Below, piece by piece: positions 1-12,700 of a DNA stretch of 64,000 nucleotides (position 1 is the stretch's first letter; each line of letters starts with the position of its first letter). The stretch is from Nemertoderma westbladi (lineage: Eukaryota; Xenacoelomorpha; Nemertodermatida; Nemertodermatidae). The notes under the pieces were generated by a model. The model saw only the letters and a program-made list of their open reading frames with translations, searched no databases and was not told the DNA's origin. Position numbers and translations under genes: made by a program. The stretch spans positions 1 through 64,000 of the forward strand of contig JAUCBJ010001720.1 of NCBI GenBank assembly GCA_032718475.1, given 5' to 3'.

Positions 1-287
1 TGTAATATTAAAACAATAAAATAGGACATGGGGTCTTCCCTCAGATACTACGTAGCATTTAGGGCCACTTGGGCCACTGTTAGTACTCAGGCACTAAGGC
101 CCATCAAAAAACGCAAAATACCAAATCGATTACAAATTATGTAGCACTAAAATCGATTGGTATTTTGTGTTTTTTGATGGGCCCTTAGTGCCTGAGTACT
201 AACAGTGGCCCAAGTGGCCCTAAATGCTAGGTAGTATCTGAGGGAAGACCCCATGTCCTATTTTATTGTTTTAATATTAATATTACA
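1..287. repeat. Long foldback (inverted-repeat) element
   Basis: Two arms of roughly 130 bp are near-perfect reverse complements (about 1-130 and 155-287) around a short AT-rich centre. The left arm starts at the window edge, so the element may extend further left. The right arm reads ...TAGTGCCTGAGTACTAACAG... and ends in TATTACA at 287. No ORF lies inside. It looks like a foldback or MITE-type element; no target duplication can be tested because the left flank is missing. Confidence 0.8.
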
Positions 288-813
288 ATCCCTCAAAAGT
301 CGTGGTTGTCAACATCATATAATTATATATTTAAAGGGGTATTTTCTGACATCTGCGCAATTTTGTTTAAAAATCTGATCATTTATCTGTACATACCGGT
401 AGGTGCTAATTGGGGTTGGTTGCATTCAGTTGGGAAATCATGTTTATGCATTTGGGGCTGATGGTAACATACATTGGGGGTGGGTGGTTTCAAATCTGTT
501 CGGTGGTACAGTAGGATTTCTAATTTATTGGTCATTGTCTTAATTTAGTGGTGCAGTTTTGTTAGGGTAGAGGTGGGGTTTCGTGGCACACTGCTGATGA
601 GGAGAACCACGAATTCCAGGGTTCAGTGTTTAAATCTCCGAAACCCTTATATTTTTATAAAATTTATGACTTAGACTTACCTTTTCGGCGGACAAAATGT
701 CCTATATTTTTCGTAATTTATGGGATAGCCTATTTCGTGCAATACTTACCGGAACCTGTAGTTTAGTTACTGTATGGTTTGGTGAAATTTTTCTTGTGGT
801 AGTTGGGTTGGGT

Positions 814-1003
814 TATGTAGCACTAAAATCGATTTGGTATTTTGTGTTTTTTGATGGGCCTAGTGCAGTAGTGCCTGAGTACTAACAGTGGCCCAAGTGG
901 CCCTAAATGCTAGGTAGTATCTGAGAGGATAGACCCCATGTCCTATTTTATTGTTTTAATATTAATATTACAATCCCTCAAAAGTCGTGGTTGTCAACAT
1001 CAT
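814..1003 (+). repeat. Second copy of the foldback right arm plus flank
   Basis: This segment repeats 137-322 with few differences. It covers the right arm of the first foldback and also the following 35 bp (ATCCCTCAAAAGTCGTGG...). The repeat unit is therefore larger than the palindrome, or the two copies arose by local duplication. The 62-codon ORF at 697-885 overlaps it and is not a gene. Confidence 0.75.
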
Positions 1004-1045
1004 GTTTAATGTTTAATGTTTAATGTTTAATGTTTAATGTTTAAT
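1002..1045. repeat. (TGTTTAA)n microsatellite
   Basis: About six tandem copies of a 7-bp unit GTTTAAT directly follow the duplicated foldback arm. Confidence 0.85.
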
Positions 1046-1879
1046 AGTTTGGGTATAAGAAAGCTAATGCTTATGGAACCCGTACACACCAAAAGAAAGT
1101 CCAACTGAAAGTAATTATAACAGTACCGGTAAGTAATTAAGTATTGCGACCAATACCGACCATGTTTACGAAACAGTGACAAAAACATATATAAAACAAT
1201 TGAAACATAAAAGGACGCAGTTAAATTAAAATAGTGTTCTTATAAAAATGGTTACTAATAAAATGTCTTGCTTGCTAAAGGGTTGAAGTGACGTCTATAA
1301 AATCACGAGTATACACAGCAAATTACATAACAGTCGATAAAGTCAGATACATACACTAAAAATTACAAATATACATTAGAATTACTAAACAAATTCAATA
1401 AAATGACGGTCTATATAGTATCACGAGTATACACAGAAAGTTACATATCAGTCGATAAAATCGGATACAAGTATATCGGTTAGGGCTAATATCGATAGTT
1501 TAAGGGTTAAAATAAAATATAAAATTAATTTAAATATCAGATAATCCATAGCTATAAAAACAGTACGGTATGTAAAATAGATCAAGACATTTGAACACTT
1601 AAATTTACATGGATTAGCTAACACTACACGATGAGAAAATAAGTACACAGTTTAAGCTTTAAGGGTTAAAATAAAATATAAAATAAAATTAAAATATTCG
1701 ATAAAATCGTTGTATAGAAACAGTTTGGTATGTAGAACTGATGGATTTAATTAAAATAAAATATTGCATATGAATTGGATTATTTAAGAAATAACAATTC
1801 ATATAACTATTTGTAATAGACAATTCATATATTACTATTATTATTAAATTTAAACTATTATTAATGTTTCTGGAATCCT
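1046..1879. other. AT-rich DNA with no gene seen, downstream of TRAP1
   Basis: No supported coding region. There are short local repeats, such as two similar stretches with AGTATACACAG and CAGTCGATAAA near 1300-1460, and related AT-rich blocks near 1500-1720. It probably includes the 3' UTR of TRAP1. Confidence 0.5.
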
Positions 1880-4819
1880 TTAACTAAGAGTTGGTTGAGC
1901 CGTTGTATCATCCCCCTGGGGTCCCTCCATCATTCCAGCCGATATGTAGGCGTTATCCAATATCTGTTCGGCCAACATCTTAGCCACGTCCGGCTCGGAT
2001 TCCTTCAGTTCCGACAGTTTAATCACCAAGGGATGTCTCGGGTTCACCTCCAGTGTCGGCTGCAACATCTTCACGCGGTCCTCGTCCGCCACTCCTCGCA
2101 TCTGATTGGTCCGCAGGAAGTGTCTCGCGGCCCCCAACTCCGCCATAGTAACCAACGCGGGGTGGGTATCCAGTCTGTTAGTGACACGTACCCTGTGCAC
2201 CGGTAACACGGTCCCCAACCAACCCAGTAGCTCCTTCTCCGTCTCCCCACTCAACCTCTCACCCTCGTTGGACGTGTCCTGGTTGTCCAACTCATCCAGT
2301 TGAGCCTCGTTCTCTACACTGCGGACGTTGTACTTATTGAACTCCCGCAGCTGCAACATTGTGAGATCGTCGTAAGGATCATAAGCGAACAGAACCTCGA
2401 CGTCCTTCCGGCGAAGGGACTCGTAGTAGGGGGATGATTCGGCTAGTTGCCGACTGGGGGCGCTCAGGTAGTAGATCGTCCGCTGTCCTGGCCGCATGCG
2501 ACCGCAGTACGCCTCTAACGAGGTCGTCTCGAACTCCTTGAGGCCGGAGCTCTCGAACTGCAGGAGTTTGGCGATCTCCTCCTTGTGCGGTTGATCTACC
2601 GTGGACACGACGCCCTCCCGGATGTACATACCGTAATCTCTGTAGAAGGTCTCGTATCTAACCGCGTCCCGCTTCAACTCCACGCTTAGAAATCGGATTA
2701 ACTTCCCAACTATAACGTCTTTAATGCGTCGCAACAGCACGGAATCCTGGGGAAAGGAACGAGAATAATTACTGTTCGGGGACTCCATAGCAGAAGAGTA
2801 AGAATTCTACTCTCGCTTTCAATTATTTTTTTAGATCTGTCTCATGCATAAATTACCAGTGTGTATTTAAGTAACACCCAACAACAATCAGTAATTGTTG
2901 TCAAAATTGTCATAATTAAATATACCGTACACATGTTTAAGTGATACACTTTCACAAAAATGGTGTTAATACAGTAATATTGATTATTGCTAATGCTAAT
3001 GCTAATATACTTTGTGGGTACTGTCCGAATCACTAGAGGGAGCCCAAAGGCTCCTTTGCTCAGTGGAGCATGTTGCTTCTTGTGATGGTCTTTTTGTTAG
3101 TAAATTCCAAGAAGACCAAAATCATGACAGTGAACCTAGACAGCCCTCAAGAAATGTCTGATCGAAGGGCATAAGCCCTAGGAATGGCTTGCTTGAGCAC
3201 GTGGATGACTTATGCTACTTGGGATCATGGATCAGAAACTCAGGCGAAGACCTTCGGATATGTAAGGGGAAGGCATGGGCAGCGTTGAATAGTCTGACCT
3301 GACCAGGATTTGGAAGACCCATAGAATCAAACGGAACCTTAAGTAAGGTTCGATTATATATGGCAGCAGTAGTACCAGTACTCTTATATGGGAGTCCATG
3401 CTGGGCTCTAACTGTGGAGGATACCAAATCTCTGGGTTGCAAATTCATAAGAATGTTGCGTCGGGTTCATTGTGTATCAAGTACAATGAACACATCTCCA
3501 ATCAAAATCTATACAACATTGACTATGCAGCTACAACGCAGCATGCCGATAGTAGTAGTAGTAACACCCACCTGTAACAACTCTCTGCTCAGATTCAGCG
3601 GGATATCCTCGCTGTCTATAACCCCCCGTACAAAACGCAACCACTTCGGGAGGAGTTTATCCACACGACTCTGTATGAGAACCCGGCGACTGTACAACGC
3701 TACTCCGATACCCTCGTCGCGGGAAAAATCGAACGGAGTTGGGGTGCGATCCGGGATGTAGAGGAGACAGCGGAGGTTGATGGGCGCGTCGGTGTGGTAG
3801 TGGAGGGAGTAGCGAGGCGAGTCGTGCGAACCGGAGAGGAAACGGTAGAACGACTCGTGTTGCTGGGAGGAGACCTCGGACGGGGGTAGACTCCACAAGG
3901 GTTGGGTCTCGTTCACTCGCGTCCCATTCACGTAGAGCGGGAACCCGACGAAACCGCTGTACCTCGCGACGACATCACGCACCGCGCTCTCCTTGGCGAA
4001 TCCGAGACACTCGTCCCGTAGATGGACCACCACCTTGGTTCCGCGTCCCACGTTGCTCGCCTCGGCGACGCGGTACGTTCCCGTTCCTTCCGACGTCCAG
4101 TAGGACGCCGTCCCCCCACGGTAGCTCGCCGTGTAGACCTCGACTCGCTCGCCGCACATAAACGTAGCGTAGAATCCCACACCGAACTGGCCGATTATTG
4201 CGTCGCTTTTACTCCCCCCGCCCTTCTCTATCTCCGATATGAACTCCCGCGATCCGGATCGCGCGATCGTCCCGAGATTCGCGATTAACTCTTCGCGATT
4301 CATCCCCAATCCAGTATCTTGGATCGTAAAGGTTTTAGCCTCTGGATCCACGGCTATGTGGATCTCTAAGGGTTTGTGATTCTCTACAATCTCTTCCCCG
4401 CGGACTTCGAGATATCTCAGTTTCTCCAAGGCGTCGTTGGCATTCGATACGACCTCCCGGATAAAGATATCCTTATCAGAGTAAAGCGACTTGGCGACGA
4501 TGTCGAGAATCGACTTAGTTTCCGCCTGGAAGGAATGTCCGGAGAACTCCCCGTCTGGTTTCACTATCTCCTTGTTGTCGATTATGCTGTGTTTCTCGTC
4601 TTCCTTCTCGAGTTCGGATTCCGGATTCGACGAGGTCCTCCTTACGATGTTCGTTAGGATTGACCTGCCCAGCTGTTGTCGCTCCCCACAGCGGCGCCCT
4701 AGTCCACGGTGCTGACTGCCGACTAGCGGTGGATTAGATAATTGACGATAAGATCCAACTGGCAGAGGCAGCACCCTTTGGGCCCTCGAAACAACACTTC
4801 TAGCGGCCAACATCAACAT
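1880..4819 (-). CDS. TRAP1: TRAP1, mitochondrial HSP90-family chaperone (two exons)
   Basis: Coding exons are complement(3572-4819) and complement(1880-2746), joined by an 825-bp GT-AG intron in phase 0. The product is 704 residues, which matches the usual length of animal TRAP1. From the ATG at 4819 there is an Arg-rich mitochondrial presequence, then the GHKL ATPase domain with the helix IREVVSNANDALEKL, DTGLGM (nucleotide-binding Asp/Gly), NLGTIARSGS and the lid GQFGVGFYATFM. The middle domain carries DIPLNLSRELLQ with the catalytic-loop Arg. Exon 2 encodes the rest of the middle and the C-terminal dimerisation domain (RLDTHPALVT, GAARHFLRTNQ, QPTLEVNPRHP). TRAP1 is an ATP-dependent matrix chaperone; the MEEVD tail of cytosolic HSP90 is absent, as expected. 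The intron is nearly filled by a LINE fragment. TRAP1 lies head-to-head with the tolloid gene. Confidence 0.95.
2747..3571 (-). other. TRAP1 intron
   Basis: On the minus strand the donor reads TTACAG|GTGGGTGTT at 3572/3571 and the acceptor TTTCCCCAG|GATTCC at 2747/2746. The reading passes from ...LSRELLQ to DSVLLRRIKDV, as in the HSP90 middle domain. About 535 of the 825 bp are LINE family B in the opposite orientation. Confidence 0.9.
3026..3563 (+). mobile_element. LINE family B fragment (3' end, broken)
   Basis: It matches the 3' half of the reverse transcriptase at 56645-58070 in the opposite orientation. Shared text includes CTAGAGGGAGCCC, the protein stretch VPVLLYGSPCWALT, and the 3' end GCAGCATGCCGATAGTAGTAG. 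Frames are interrupted, so it is dead. The (TAG)n tail ends about 9 nt from the TRAP1 donor site. Confidence 0.85.
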
Positions 4820-6233
4820 TATCAGATTATTGACGGGTTAAACTTTAAAACAAAGATATTATATTATTGAGGCCCTATTGCAGTATTGACAGATTGAAAA
4901 GTTGTACACTTTGAACACGTTCGGCGCAGCATTTCAACTTGAGCAGAAATGTGCTACACCGGACAAGGTACTGAAAAGGCTGGCGCAGAGATGTCAATGA
5001 ATGTGCTGCCGCTACGCCGGCGCAGCCAGCGTGAAAATTGATTTTTTTGGAATTAGTGAATCCCCCTTAAACTGTATACGGTAAAATATAAGCCCTCACA
5101 ATGGATTTCCCCTTAAAACGACGTAACACAACAAATCAATGCCCCCACCAAACTACAGAACTATGTACTTTGTTATTGCCCTATGAATGTATAGTTGGCC
5201 TTATTTTATTGAGTAGATATCATTTTTGGATCAAAAAATTACTGCCAGAAACAGATTCTCCATCGTCGATTATCTCAAAAAGCATAATACAGTAATATTA
5301 ATATAGTGAGTGTGAATGAAGGACCTTTATGAGTAATCTATACTCACTATACTCATAGTTTACACTGTGTAGCAATACACTGTATAAAAAAAGTCGGCCC
5401 ATAAGATTTAGGGCCTAGCAGTCGGCTGCACGGCCTGTCTTCTACTAGGCCTTGGGCTGTACTAACTGACAAACTACCGCACCGGTCAGCCGGTACCACC
5501 TGCTGTGCCAGTCCAGTACAGCCGTACCGGCAGACCGGTACCTAGTGCCTAGAACCTAGGTACCACTACCTACACTAGTCCACTACGCACTAGTCCAGTC
5601 AGCCAGTAGGACAGGTAAATAATAATAGGCCTAATGTATAACGGATAGGCCTACCCGATACCCTGCCGAACCCGATACCGGTACCCTGTCTGCCTGTCGA
5701 TTAGGACGTTCTTACGCTAAATTACCAACCAGATCAGAGTATTAGTAGGCCTAACCTACCGACTTAGCTAGGTAATACCTATCTAACTACGTAACACAGC
5801 ACCGATCAGCCGGTAGACAGAAGTGCTAATGACTACTTAAATACAGCTGTAAGCGTACGGTAGACTACTCCAGTACTCGCGTGACAAGCCTGCAAGCTGT
5901 GCAACATATTTTTAATGACAATCTGTGATCTGACAAACAGTTAAATTTCAGTTTGAAACGTTTTACGGTTCCTGTATGTCGTGACTTTCTTTTTTAAATT
6001 TCCCTCCTTTTTCGAATTATCGAGAACATTGACGAATATAGCCATAATACAATAAATTAATACTAAACTTAATAACGGCAGTAGTGAGAAATTTAGCTAA
6101 AAAGAGATAATGTAGGTCGAAGATTAATTTAATTATTATAAGAATAATAAATATTATTTAATAATCTTATTCAGCCCGTACTATAAACATATTATAGTAT
6201 AGATAATATATTATTATTTTTTATTATTTTTAG
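4820..6233. other. Intergenic region between divergent TRAP1 and tolloid
   Basis: It should contain the TRAP1 promoter and probably the 5' end of tolloid, but I could not identify a signal-peptide exon. At 5440-5860 the sequence is rich in GGTACC/ACCGGT/CTAGGTAC-like palindromes. The ORF at 5101-5295 has a hydrophobic stretch but no donor of the required phase that I could see, so I do not call it. Confidence 0.4.
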
Positions 6234-6732
6234 AAGCGTTTATTGGTGATATCGCGTTAGATGCGGATGATTTGGGGGAACTTGGAATCTCGGTGGAACA
6301 TTTACAGAAAAAATATATGAATCCTTTAAAAACAGATATAAATAATAATAACAACGAAAAACTTAGTTTAGATTCAAACTCTGTACCAGATCCCATTTCA
6401 CAAATGTCGCATAGACAGTCGGGCAGACGCTCCAAAAAGCCTCGACGAAATCGAGTCTCTAAGAAACGGCGACACCGCGGAAAGAGACGGAAGAATCTAC
6501 GAAACTCGGAAGGCCGGAGATCCTCACGGGGCCGACGTGCTGCGACGTCTCAACGCGATCGCCTGTGGCATGGCGGTGTCATACCATTCGTCATAGAAGG
6601 AAACTTTACCGGAGCCCAACAGAAAATGTTCCAGCAGGCAATGCAACACTGGGAGAATTACACCTGTGTCACGTTTATACCGAGAGAAAGGGAGGAACTG
6701 AGTTATATTGCGTTTACTACCAAACCTTGTGG
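6234..6732 (+). CDS. BMP1/TLL: Tolloid exon: propeptide, furin site, start of astacin domain
   Basis: The acceptor is ATTATTTTTAG|AA and the exon starts with two bases of a split codon, then [13 protein letters not shown], matching the conserved tolloid propeptide motif. A very basic linker follows ([20 protein letters not shown]), then [18 protein letters not shown] and CVTFIPRE. It ends CCTTGTGG|GTGAGT. The last about 41 bases are the seed of the 60-bp array that fills the next intron. Confidence 0.93.
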
Positions 6733-9700
6733 GTGAGTTGTATGAGTGATAAAGGAACCAAGTTACATTGAGTTTACTACCAAACCTTGTGGGTGAGTTG
6801 CATGAGTGATAGAGGAACCAAGCTACTATGAGTTTACTACCAAACCTTGTGGGTGAGTTGTATGAGTGATAGAGGAACCAAGTTACATTGAGTTTACTAC
6901 CAAACCTTGTGGGTGAGTTGTATGAGTGATAGAGGAACCTTAGTTACATTGAGTTTACTACCAAACCTTGTGGGTGAGTTGTATGAGTGATAAAGGAACC
7001 AAGTTACATTGAGTTTACTACCAAACCTTGTGGGTGAGTTGCATGAGTGATGGAGGAACCAAGCTACTATGAGTTTACTACCAAACCTTGTGGGTGAGTT
7101 GTATGAGTGATAGAGGAACCAAGTTACATTGAGTTTACTACCAAACCTTGTGGGTGAGTTGTATGAGTGATAGAGGAACCAAGTTACATTGAGTTTACTA
7201 CCAAACCTTGTGGGTGAGTTGTATGAGTGATAGAGGAACCTTAGTTACATTGAGTTTACTACCAAACCTTGTGGGTGAGTTGTATGAGTGATAGAGGAAC
7301 CAAGTTACATTGAGTTTACTACCAAACCTTGTGGGTGAGTTGCATGAGTGATGGAGGAACCAAGTTACATTGAGTTTACTACCAAACCTTGTGGGTGAGT
7401 TGTATGAGTGATAGAGGAACCAAGTTACATTGAGTTTACTACCAAACCTTGTGGGTGAGTTGTATGAGTGATAAAGGAACCAAGTTACATTGAGTTTACT
7501 ACCAAACCTTGTGGGTGAGTTGTATGAGTGATAGAGGAACCAAGTTACATTGAGTTTACTACCAAACCTTGTGGGTGAGTTGTATGAGTGATAGAGGAAC
7601 CAAGTTACATTGAGTTTACTACCAAACCTTGTGGGTGAGTTGTATGAGTGATAGAGGAACCAAGTTACATTGAGTTTACTACCAAACGTTGTGGGTGAGT
7701 TGTATGAGTGATAGAGGAACCAAGTTACATTGAGTTTACTACCAAACCTTGTGGGTGAGTTGTATGAGTGATAGAGGAACCAAGTTACATTGAGTTTACT
7801 ACCAAACCTTGTGGGTGAGTTGTATGAGTGATAGAGGAACCAAGTTACATTGAGTTTACTACCAAACCTTGTGGGTGAGTTGTATGAGTGATAGAGGAAC
7901 CAAGTTACATTGAGTTTACTACCAAACGTTGTGGGTGAGTTGTATGAGTGATAGAGGAACCAAGTTACATTGAGTTTACTACCAAACCTTGTGGGTGAGT
8001 TGTATGAGTGATAAAGGAACCAAGTTACATTGAGTTTACTACCAAACCTTGTGGGTGAGTTGTATGAGTGATAGAGGAACCAAGTTACATTGAGTTTACT
8101 ACCAAACCTTGTGGGTGAGTTGTATGAGTGATAGAGGAACCAAGTTACATTGAGTTTACTACCAAACCTTGTGGGTGAGTTGTATGAGTGATAGAGGAAC
8201 CAAGTTACATTGAGTTTACTACCAAACCTTGTGGGTGAGTTGTATGAGTGATAGAGGAACCAAGTTACATTGCGTTTACTACCAAACCTTGTGGGTGAGT
8301 TGTATGAGTGATAGAGGAACCAAGTTACATTGAGTTTACTACCAAACCTTGTGGGTGAGTTGTATGAGTGATAAAGGAACCAAGTTACATTGAGTTTACT
8401 ACCAAACCTTGTGGGTGAGTTGTATGAGTGATAGAGGAACCAAGTTACATTGAGTTTACTACCAAACCTTGTGGGTGAGTTGTATGAGTGATAAATGAAC
8501 CAAGTTACATTGAGTTTACTACCAAACCTTGTGGGTGAGTTGTATGAGTGATAGAGGAACCAAGTTAGATTGAGTTTACTACCAAGCCTTGTTGGTGAGT
8601 TGTATGAGTGATAGAGGAACCTAGTTACATTGAGTTTACTACCAAACCTTGTGGGTGAGTTGTATGAGTGATAGATGAACCAAGTTACATTGAGTTTACT
8701 ACCAAACGTTGTGGGTGAGTTGTATGAGTGATAAAGGAACCAAGTTACATTGAGTTTACTACCAAACCTTGTGGGTGAGTTGTATGAGTGATAGAGGAAC
8801 CTTAGTTACATTGAGTTTACTACCAAACCTTGTGGGTGAGTTGTATGAGTGATAGAGGAACCAAGTTACATTGAGTTTACTACCAAACCTTGTGGGTGAG
8901 TTGCATGAGTGATGGAGGAACCAAGTTACATTGAGTTTACTACCAAACCTTGTGGGTGAGTTGTATGAGTGATAAATGAACCAAGTTACATTGAGTTTAC
9001 TACCAAACCTTGTGGGTGAGTTGCATGAGTGATGGAGGAACCAAGTTACATTGAGTTTACTACCAAACCTTGTGGGTGAGTTGTATGAGTGATAAATGAA
9101 CCAAGTTACATTGAGTTTACTACCAAACCTTGTGGGTGAGTTGTATGAGTGATAGATGAACCAAGTTACATTGAGTTTACTACCAAACCTTGTGGGTGAG
9201 TTGTATGAGTGATAAAGGAACCAAGTTACATTGAGTTTACTACCAAACCTTGTGGGTGAGTTGTATGAGTGATAGAGGAACCAAGTTACATTGAGTTTAC
9301 TACCAAACCTTGTGGGTGAGTTGTATGAGTGATAAATGAACCAAGTTACATTGAGTTTACTACCAAACCTTGTGGGTGAGTTGTATGTGTGATAGGAACC
9401 AAGTTAGATTGAGTTTACTACCAAGCCTTGTTGGTGAGTTGTATGAGTGATAGAGGAACCTATTTACATTGAGTTTACTACCAAACCTTGTGGGTGAGTT
9501 GTATGAGTGATAGAGGAACCAAGATACATTGCGTTTACTACCAAACCTTGTGGGTGAGTTGTATGAGTGATAGAGGAACCAAGTTACATTGAGTTTACTA
9601 CCAAACGTTGTGGGTGAGTTGTATGAGTGATAGAGGAACCAAGTTACATTGAGTTTACTACCAAACCTTGTGGGTGAGTTGTATGAGTGATAGAGGAACC

Positions 9701-12700
9701 AAGTTACATTGAGTTTACTACCAAACCTTGTGGGTGGGTTGTATGAGTGATAGAGGAACCAAGATACATTGCGTTTACTACCAAACCTTGTGGGTGAGTT
9801 GTATGAGTGATAGAGGAACCAAGTTACATTGAGTTTACTACCAAACCTTGTGGGTGAGTTGTATGAGTGATAGAGGAACCAAGTTACATTGAGTTTATTA
9901 CCAAACCTTGGGGGTTGAGTTGTATGAGTGATAGAGGAACCAATTAATATTGAGTTTACTACCAAACCTTGTGGGTGAGTTGTATGAGTGATAGAGGAAC
10001 CAAGTTACATTGAGTTTACTACCAAACCTTGTGGGTGAGTTGTATGAGTGATAGAGGAACCAAGTTACATTGAGTTTACTACCAAACCTTGTGGGTGAGT
10101 TGTATGAGTGATAGAGGAACCAAGTTACATTGAGTTTACTACCAAACCTTGTGGGTGAGTTGTATGAGTGATAGAGGAACCAAGTTACATTGAGTTTACT
10201 ACCAAACCTTGTGGGTGAGTTGTATGAGTGATAGAGGAACCAAGTTACATTGAGTTTACTACCAAACCTTGTGGGTGAGTTGTATGAGTGATAGAGGAAC
10301 CAAGTTACATTGAGTTTACTACCAAACCTTGTGGGTGAGTTGTATGAGTGATAGAGGAACCAAGTTACATTGAGTTTACTACCAAACGTTGTGGGTGAGT
10401 TGTATGAGTGATAGAGGAACCAAGTTACATTGAGTTTACTACCAAACCTTGTGGGTGAGTTGTATGAGTGATAGAGGAACCAAGTTACATTGAGTTTACT
10501 ACCAAACCTTGTGGGTGAGTTGTATGAGTGATAGAGGAACCAAGATACATTGCGTTTACTACCAAACCTTGTGGGTGAGTTGTATGAGTGATAAAGGAAC
10601 CAAGTTACATTGAGTTTACTACCAAACCTTGTGGGTGAGTTGTATGAGTGATAGAGGAACCAAGTTACATTGAGTTTATTACCAAACCTTGGGGGTTGAG
10701 TTGTATGAGTGATAGAGGAACCAAGTTACATTGAGTTTACTACCAAACCTTGTGGGTGAGTTGTATGAGTGATAAAGGAACCAAGTTACATTGAGTTTAC
10801 TACCAAACCTTGTGGGTGAGTTGTATGAGTGATAGAGGAACCAAGTTACATTGAGTTTACTACCAAACGTTGTGGGTGAGTTTATGAGTGATAGAGGAAC
10901 CAAGTTACATTGAGTTTACTACCAAACCTTGTGGGTGAGTTGTATGAGTGATAGAGGAACCAAGTTACATTGAGTTTACTACCACACCTTGTGGGTGAGT
11001 TGTATGAGTGATAGAGGAACCAAGTTACATTGAGTTTACTACCAAACCTTGTGGGTGAGTTGTATGAGTGATAGAGGAACCAAGATACATTGCGTTTACT
11101 ACCAAACCTTGTGGGTGAGTTGTATGAGTGATAGAGGAAACAAGTTACTATGAGTTTACTACCAAACCTTGTGGGTGAGTTGTATGAGTGATAGATGAAC
11201 CAAGTTACATTGAGTTTACTACCAAACGTTGTGGGTGAGTTGTATGAGTGATAGAGGAACCAAGTTACATTGAGTTTACTACCAAACCTTGTGGGTGAGT
11301 TGTATGAGTGATAGAGGAACCTAGTTACATTGAGTTTACTACCAAACGTTGTGGGTGAGTTGCATGAGTGATAGAGGAACCAAGTTACATTGAGTTTACT
11401 ACCAAACCTTGTGGGTGAGTTGTATGAGTGATAGAGGAACCAAGTTACATTGAGTTTACTACCAAACCTTGTGGGTGAGTTGTATGAGTGATAGAGGAAC
11501 CAAGTTACATTGAGTTTACTACCAAACCTTGTGGGTGAGTTGTATGAGTGATAGATGAACCAAGTTACATTGAGTTTACTACCAAACCTTGTGGGTGAGT
11601 TGTATGAGTGATAGATGAACCAAGTTACATTGAGTTTACTACCAAACGTTGTGGGTGAGTTGTATGAGTGATAAAGGAACCAAGTTACATTGAGTTTACT
11701 ACCAAACCTTGTGGGTGAGTTGTATGAGTGATAGATGAACCAAGTTACATTGAGTTTACTACCAAACGTTGTGGGTGAGTTGTATGAGTGATAAAGGAAC
11801 CAAGTTACATTGAGTTTACTACCAAACCTTGTGGGTGAGTTGTATGAGTGATAGATGAACCAAGTTACATTGAGTTTACTACCAAACGTTGTGGGTGAGT
11901 TGTATGAGTGATAAAGGAACCAAGTTACATTGAGTTTACTACCAAACCTTGTGGGTGAGTTGTATGAGTGATAGAGGAACCAAGTTACATTGAGTTTACT
12001 ACCAAACCTTGTGGGTGAGTTGTATGAGTGATAGATGAACCAAGTTACATTGAGTTTACTACCAAACGTTGTGGGTGAGTTGTATGAGTGATAAAGGAAC
12101 CAAGTTACATTGAGTTTACTACCAAACCTTGTGGGTGAGTTGTATGAGTGATAGATGAACCAAGTTACATTGAGTTTACTACCAAACGTTGTGGGTGAGT
12201 TGTATGAGTGATAAAGGAACCAAGTTACATTGAGTTTACTACCAAACCTTGTGGGTGAGTTGTATGAGTGATAGAGGAACCAAGTTACATTGAGTTTACT
12301 ACCAAACCTTGTGGGTGAGTTGTATGAGTGATAGATGAACCAAGTTACATTGAGTTTACTACCAAACGTTGTGGGTGAGTTGTATGAGTGATAAAGGAAC
12401 CAAGTTACATTGAGTTTACTACCAAACCTTGTGGGTGAGTTGTATGAGTGATAGAGGAACCAAGTTACATTGAGTTTACTACCAAACCTTGTGGGTGAGT
12501 TGTATGAGTGATAGATGAACCAAGTTACATTGAGTTTACTACCAAACGTTGTGGGTGAGTTGTATGAGTGATAGAGGAACCAAGTTACATTGAGTTTACT
12601 ACCAAACCTTGTGGGTGAGTTGTATGAGTGATAGAGGAACCAAGTTACATTGAGTTTACTACCAAACCTTGTGGGTGAGTTGTATGAGTGATAGAGGAAC

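Noticed and set aside
697-885. 62-codon hydrophobic ORF, considered as tolloid signal-peptide exon
   Set aside because: Its second half lies in a repeated element, and no suitable donor or conserved downstream residues are seen.
1895-2303. Plus-strand ORFs over TRAP1
   Set aside because: Antisense shadows of a conserved coding exon.
3509-3571. C-terminal extension of the TRAP1 first exon (VGVTTTTIGMLRCSC...)
   Set aside because: It is read-through into the intron and LINE; the donor GTGGGT after LLQ and the matching acceptor restore the HSP90 frame.
9360-10903. Minus-strand repeat ORFs ([20 protein letters not shown])
   Set aside because: Shadow of the 60-bp array; no unique start or end domain.
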